Source: Thermoanaerobaculia bacterium
GTDB lineage: Bacteria > Acidobacteriota > Thermoanaerobaculia > UBA5066
Assembly: GCA_022071945.1 (NCBI GenBank)
Contig: JAJVIN010000011.1
Location: 10,921-74,920 of the forward strand
Direction of reading: 5' to 3'
Length of the DNA: 64,000 bases
Every line of letters begins with the position of its first letter. Position 1 is the first letter of the stretch. The translations under genes were made by a program, and so were the position numbers. Of this stretch, positions 62,458 to 64,000 are shown piece after piece. A model generated the notes under the pieces. It made no database searches. It saw only the letters and a list, made by a program, of their open reading frames with translations, and had not been told where the DNA came from.

Positions 62458-63093
62458 TCACTCCTGCGGATTCGGGGTCTGCGGAACCGCCGTGGCGGCC
62501 GGACTCACTTCCTGGGGTCCCTGCATGACCTTGCGGGCCAGGGGGCCGTCGACTCCGTCGACGTAGAGAATCCGGAGGCGGCCTCCTCGCTGCGGCTTCA
62601 CGTCCAGGGCCGTGTGGCCGTCGAGCCGAAACACCCGTCCGGCTCCCCCTACCTCGGCGAGAACGACAAAGACACCCGGCTCGTATTGCATGCACTCGCC
62701 GGCCGCTCGCAGGACGGGGGGCGCGGGAGGTCCCTGGTAGACGGGCATTCTCGGGCCCTGAACTTTCGACCAATCTGGCTCGGCGGGCCCTTTGCTCGCA
62801 GTGGCGGAGGCCGGCGCAGCCTTCTTGGCCGTCGTCTGGCCTTTCCGGGACGACCCTTTCTTCTTCTTCGCCCCCTCGAGAGGGGAGGCAGCGAGGAAGA
62901 GAGCCAAGATGAGAACGGCCGCGACGGCCGAGCGGATTCGCGAGACGAAAGGACCCGACACCGCCCGGAGAATACCTCGGTTGGCGCCTGTGACGGCGGG
63001 CACATCCCTTGCTCCATCAGACATGAGTGGACTGTCGATGCCATCCTGGCGAGAGCCGTGTGCAAACGAATCTAATGAATGCCGTTTCGCCAC
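62458..63093 (-). CDS. Small membrane-anchored or secreted hypothetical protein
   Basis: I do not recognise a family. GTG 63093 is supported by AAGGAG 6 bp upstream; ATG 63024 is an alternative. The 211-residue product has a hydrophobic segment at about 52-70 (SAVAAVLILALFLAASPL) followed by a Lys/Ala/Pro-rich stretch and a compact domain (GECMQYEPGVFVVLAEVGGAG to RILYVDGVDG). If the long start is used the hydrophobic stretch is an anchor, if short a signal peptide. Divergent from the MoxR gene across 59 bp. Confidence 0.55.
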   Translation of the reverse strand: MAKRHSLDSFAHGSRQDGIDSPLMSDGARDVPAVTGANRGILRAVSGPFVSRIRSAVAAVLILALFLAASPLEGAKKKKGSSRKGQTTAKKAAPASATASKGPAEPDWSKVQGPRMPVYQGPPAPPVLRAAGECMQYEPGVFVVLAEVGGAGRVFRLDGHTALDVKPQRGGRLRILYVDGVDGPLARKVMQGPQEVSPAATAVPQTPNPQE

Positions 63094-63152
63094 ACACGGC
63101 TCCTTCTCCCTGAGTCCCGCGCCAACTGAAGTTCGAAAGGCCCAAAATCGCG

Positions 63153-64000
63153 ATGAGTAGTGCCGCTCCCGCCGCTTCCCACATCGACCCCGCCATCCTC
63201 AACGAGAAGATCCGCGAGCAGTCGTTTCGGATCTCGGCCCTCCTGACCGAAATCCGGAAGGTGATCGTGGGCCAGCCGGTCATGGTCGAGCGGCTCTTGA
63301 TCGGCCTGCTCGCCGATGGCCACGTCCTTCTCGAGGGCGTTCCGGGCCTGGCGAAGACCCTTGCGGTGAAGGCCCTCGCCCGCGGCCTGGAGGCTGCCTT
63401 CAGCCGGATCCAGTTCACGCCCGACCTTCTCCCGGCCGACCTGATCGGGACCCTCGTCTTCAACCCGAAGAGCCAGGACTTCATGGTCCGGCAGGGACCC
63501 GTTTTCGCCAATATCGTCCTGGCGGACGAGATCAACCGGGCGCCCGCGAAGGTCCAATCCGCTCTCCTCGAGGCGATGCAGGAGAGGCAGGTGACGATCG
63601 GCGACGAGACGATGCCGCTGCCCGAGCCCTTCCTCGTCCTGGCAACCCAGAACCCGATCGAACAGGAAGGCACGTACCCGCTTCCCGAGGCACAGGTGGA
63701 TCGCTTCTTGATGAAGTTGAAGATCGGGTACCCGACAAAGGCCGAGGAGCGCCAGATCCTGGAGCGGATGAGCGAGACGAGCGACGTGGAAGCCACGTCC
63801 CTCGTGCGTCCCGTCCTGGCGCCGGCCGAAATCATGGCCCTTCGCCAGCTGGTCCGGAAGCTCTACGCCGACGAGCGGATCAAGAACTACCTGGTCGAGC
63901 TCGTCTCGGCCTCGCGCGACCCGCGCGCCTACGGCCTGTCGGACCTCGGCGACTTCATCTCTTATGGCGCGTCTCCCCGGGCGACCCTCGCTCTTCTCGC
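63153..64000 (+). CDS. MoxR-family AAA+ ATPase, partial (runs off the window)
   Basis: The first 282 residues are visible, and no stop occurs before the window ends. Walker A GVPGLAKT (62-69), Walker B VLADEINRAP (D125, E126), sensor LATQNPIEQEGTYPLPEAQVDRF and RAYGLSDLGDF are the MoxR signature. MoxR ATPases chaperone metal insertion or assembly of partner proteins, often with a neighbouring DUF58/VWA-domain gene, which would lie beyond the right edge. ATG 63153 is the only good start. Confidence 0.93.
   Translation, partial: MSSAAPAASHIDPAILNEKIREQSFRISALLTEIRKVIVGQPVMVERLLIGLLADGHVLLEGVPGLAKTLAVKALARGLEAAFSRIQFTPDLLPADLIGTLVFNPKSQDFMVRQGPVFANIVLADEINRAPAKVQSALLEAMQERQVTIGDETMPLPEPFLVLATQNPIEQEGTYPLPEAQVDRFLMKLKIGYPTKAEERQILERMSETSDVEATSLVRPVLAPAEIMALRQLVRKLYADERIKNYLVELVSASRDPRAYGLSDLGDFISYGASPRATLALL

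Overview
High-GC (roughly two-thirds G+C by eye), gene-dense bacterial chromosome segment with about 45 protein genes, no rRNA or tRNA genes that I can see, no prophage and no intact insertion sequence. Lipoproteins, a DUF481 outer-membrane protein, an S46 dipeptidyl peptidase and an SLH-like surface protein indicate a diderm. The mix (fused E1 alpha/beta dehydrogenase, nadB-nadC, ATP-citrate lyase, Mrp antiporter) is most compatible with an Acidobacteriota-like organism; this is inference from content, not a phylogeny.

Layout. 1-372: a 26-bp palindromic tandem repeat and a dispersed hairpin, noncoding. 373-5215: quinolinate-to-NAD genes nadC-nadB (minus) and a divergent S46 dipeptidyl peptidase. 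5372-9425: accessory stretch with a vapBC toxin-antitoxin pair, a secreted PPP-type phosphatase, a PIG-V-like mannosyltransferase and an orphan secreted protein; its end is visibly less GC-rich. 9570-18314: envelope cluster: a DUF4139 protein (minus), then on plus a lipoprotein with a HEYFH metalloprotease motif, a BamE-like/zinc-ribbon membrane protein, a double-FHA/zinc-ribbon membrane protein and a membrane-anchored pentein-fold protein. 18373-26835: truD, a PF07399-type antiporter and a complete mrpAB-C-D-E-F-G operon whose six genes are joined by 4-bp stop/start overlaps. 27024-32066: a DUF808 protein and a two-gene ATP-citrate lyase with an enlarged large subunit. 32307-37472: a giant secreted beta-helix/Ig/SLH-like protein.

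37597-42516: ispH, a type II topoisomerase A subunit, rpsA (minus). 42974-47194: fused 2-oxoacid dehydrogenase E1 and a secreted lipase-like protein. 47386-49500: groES-groEL with a textbook CIRCE operator and sigma70-type promoter. 49746-49843: more dispersed hairpins. 49925-52520: a DegT-family aminotransferase and a four-domain beta/gamma-crystallin protein. 52588-55344: mscL, a DUF481 protein, an AI-2E-family permease and HU with its own promoter and terminator. 55373-61956: housekeeping operon rsmA-uppP-ftsK-fmt-rsmB. 62056-64000: thioredoxin, a small secreted protein and the start of a MoxR ATPase gene that runs off the window.

The least explained parts are the FHA/zinc-ribbon/metalloprotease cluster with its pentein neighbour (11303-18314), the enlarged ATP-citrate lyase and the dispersed AGCCGGGG...CCCCGGCT hairpin family.
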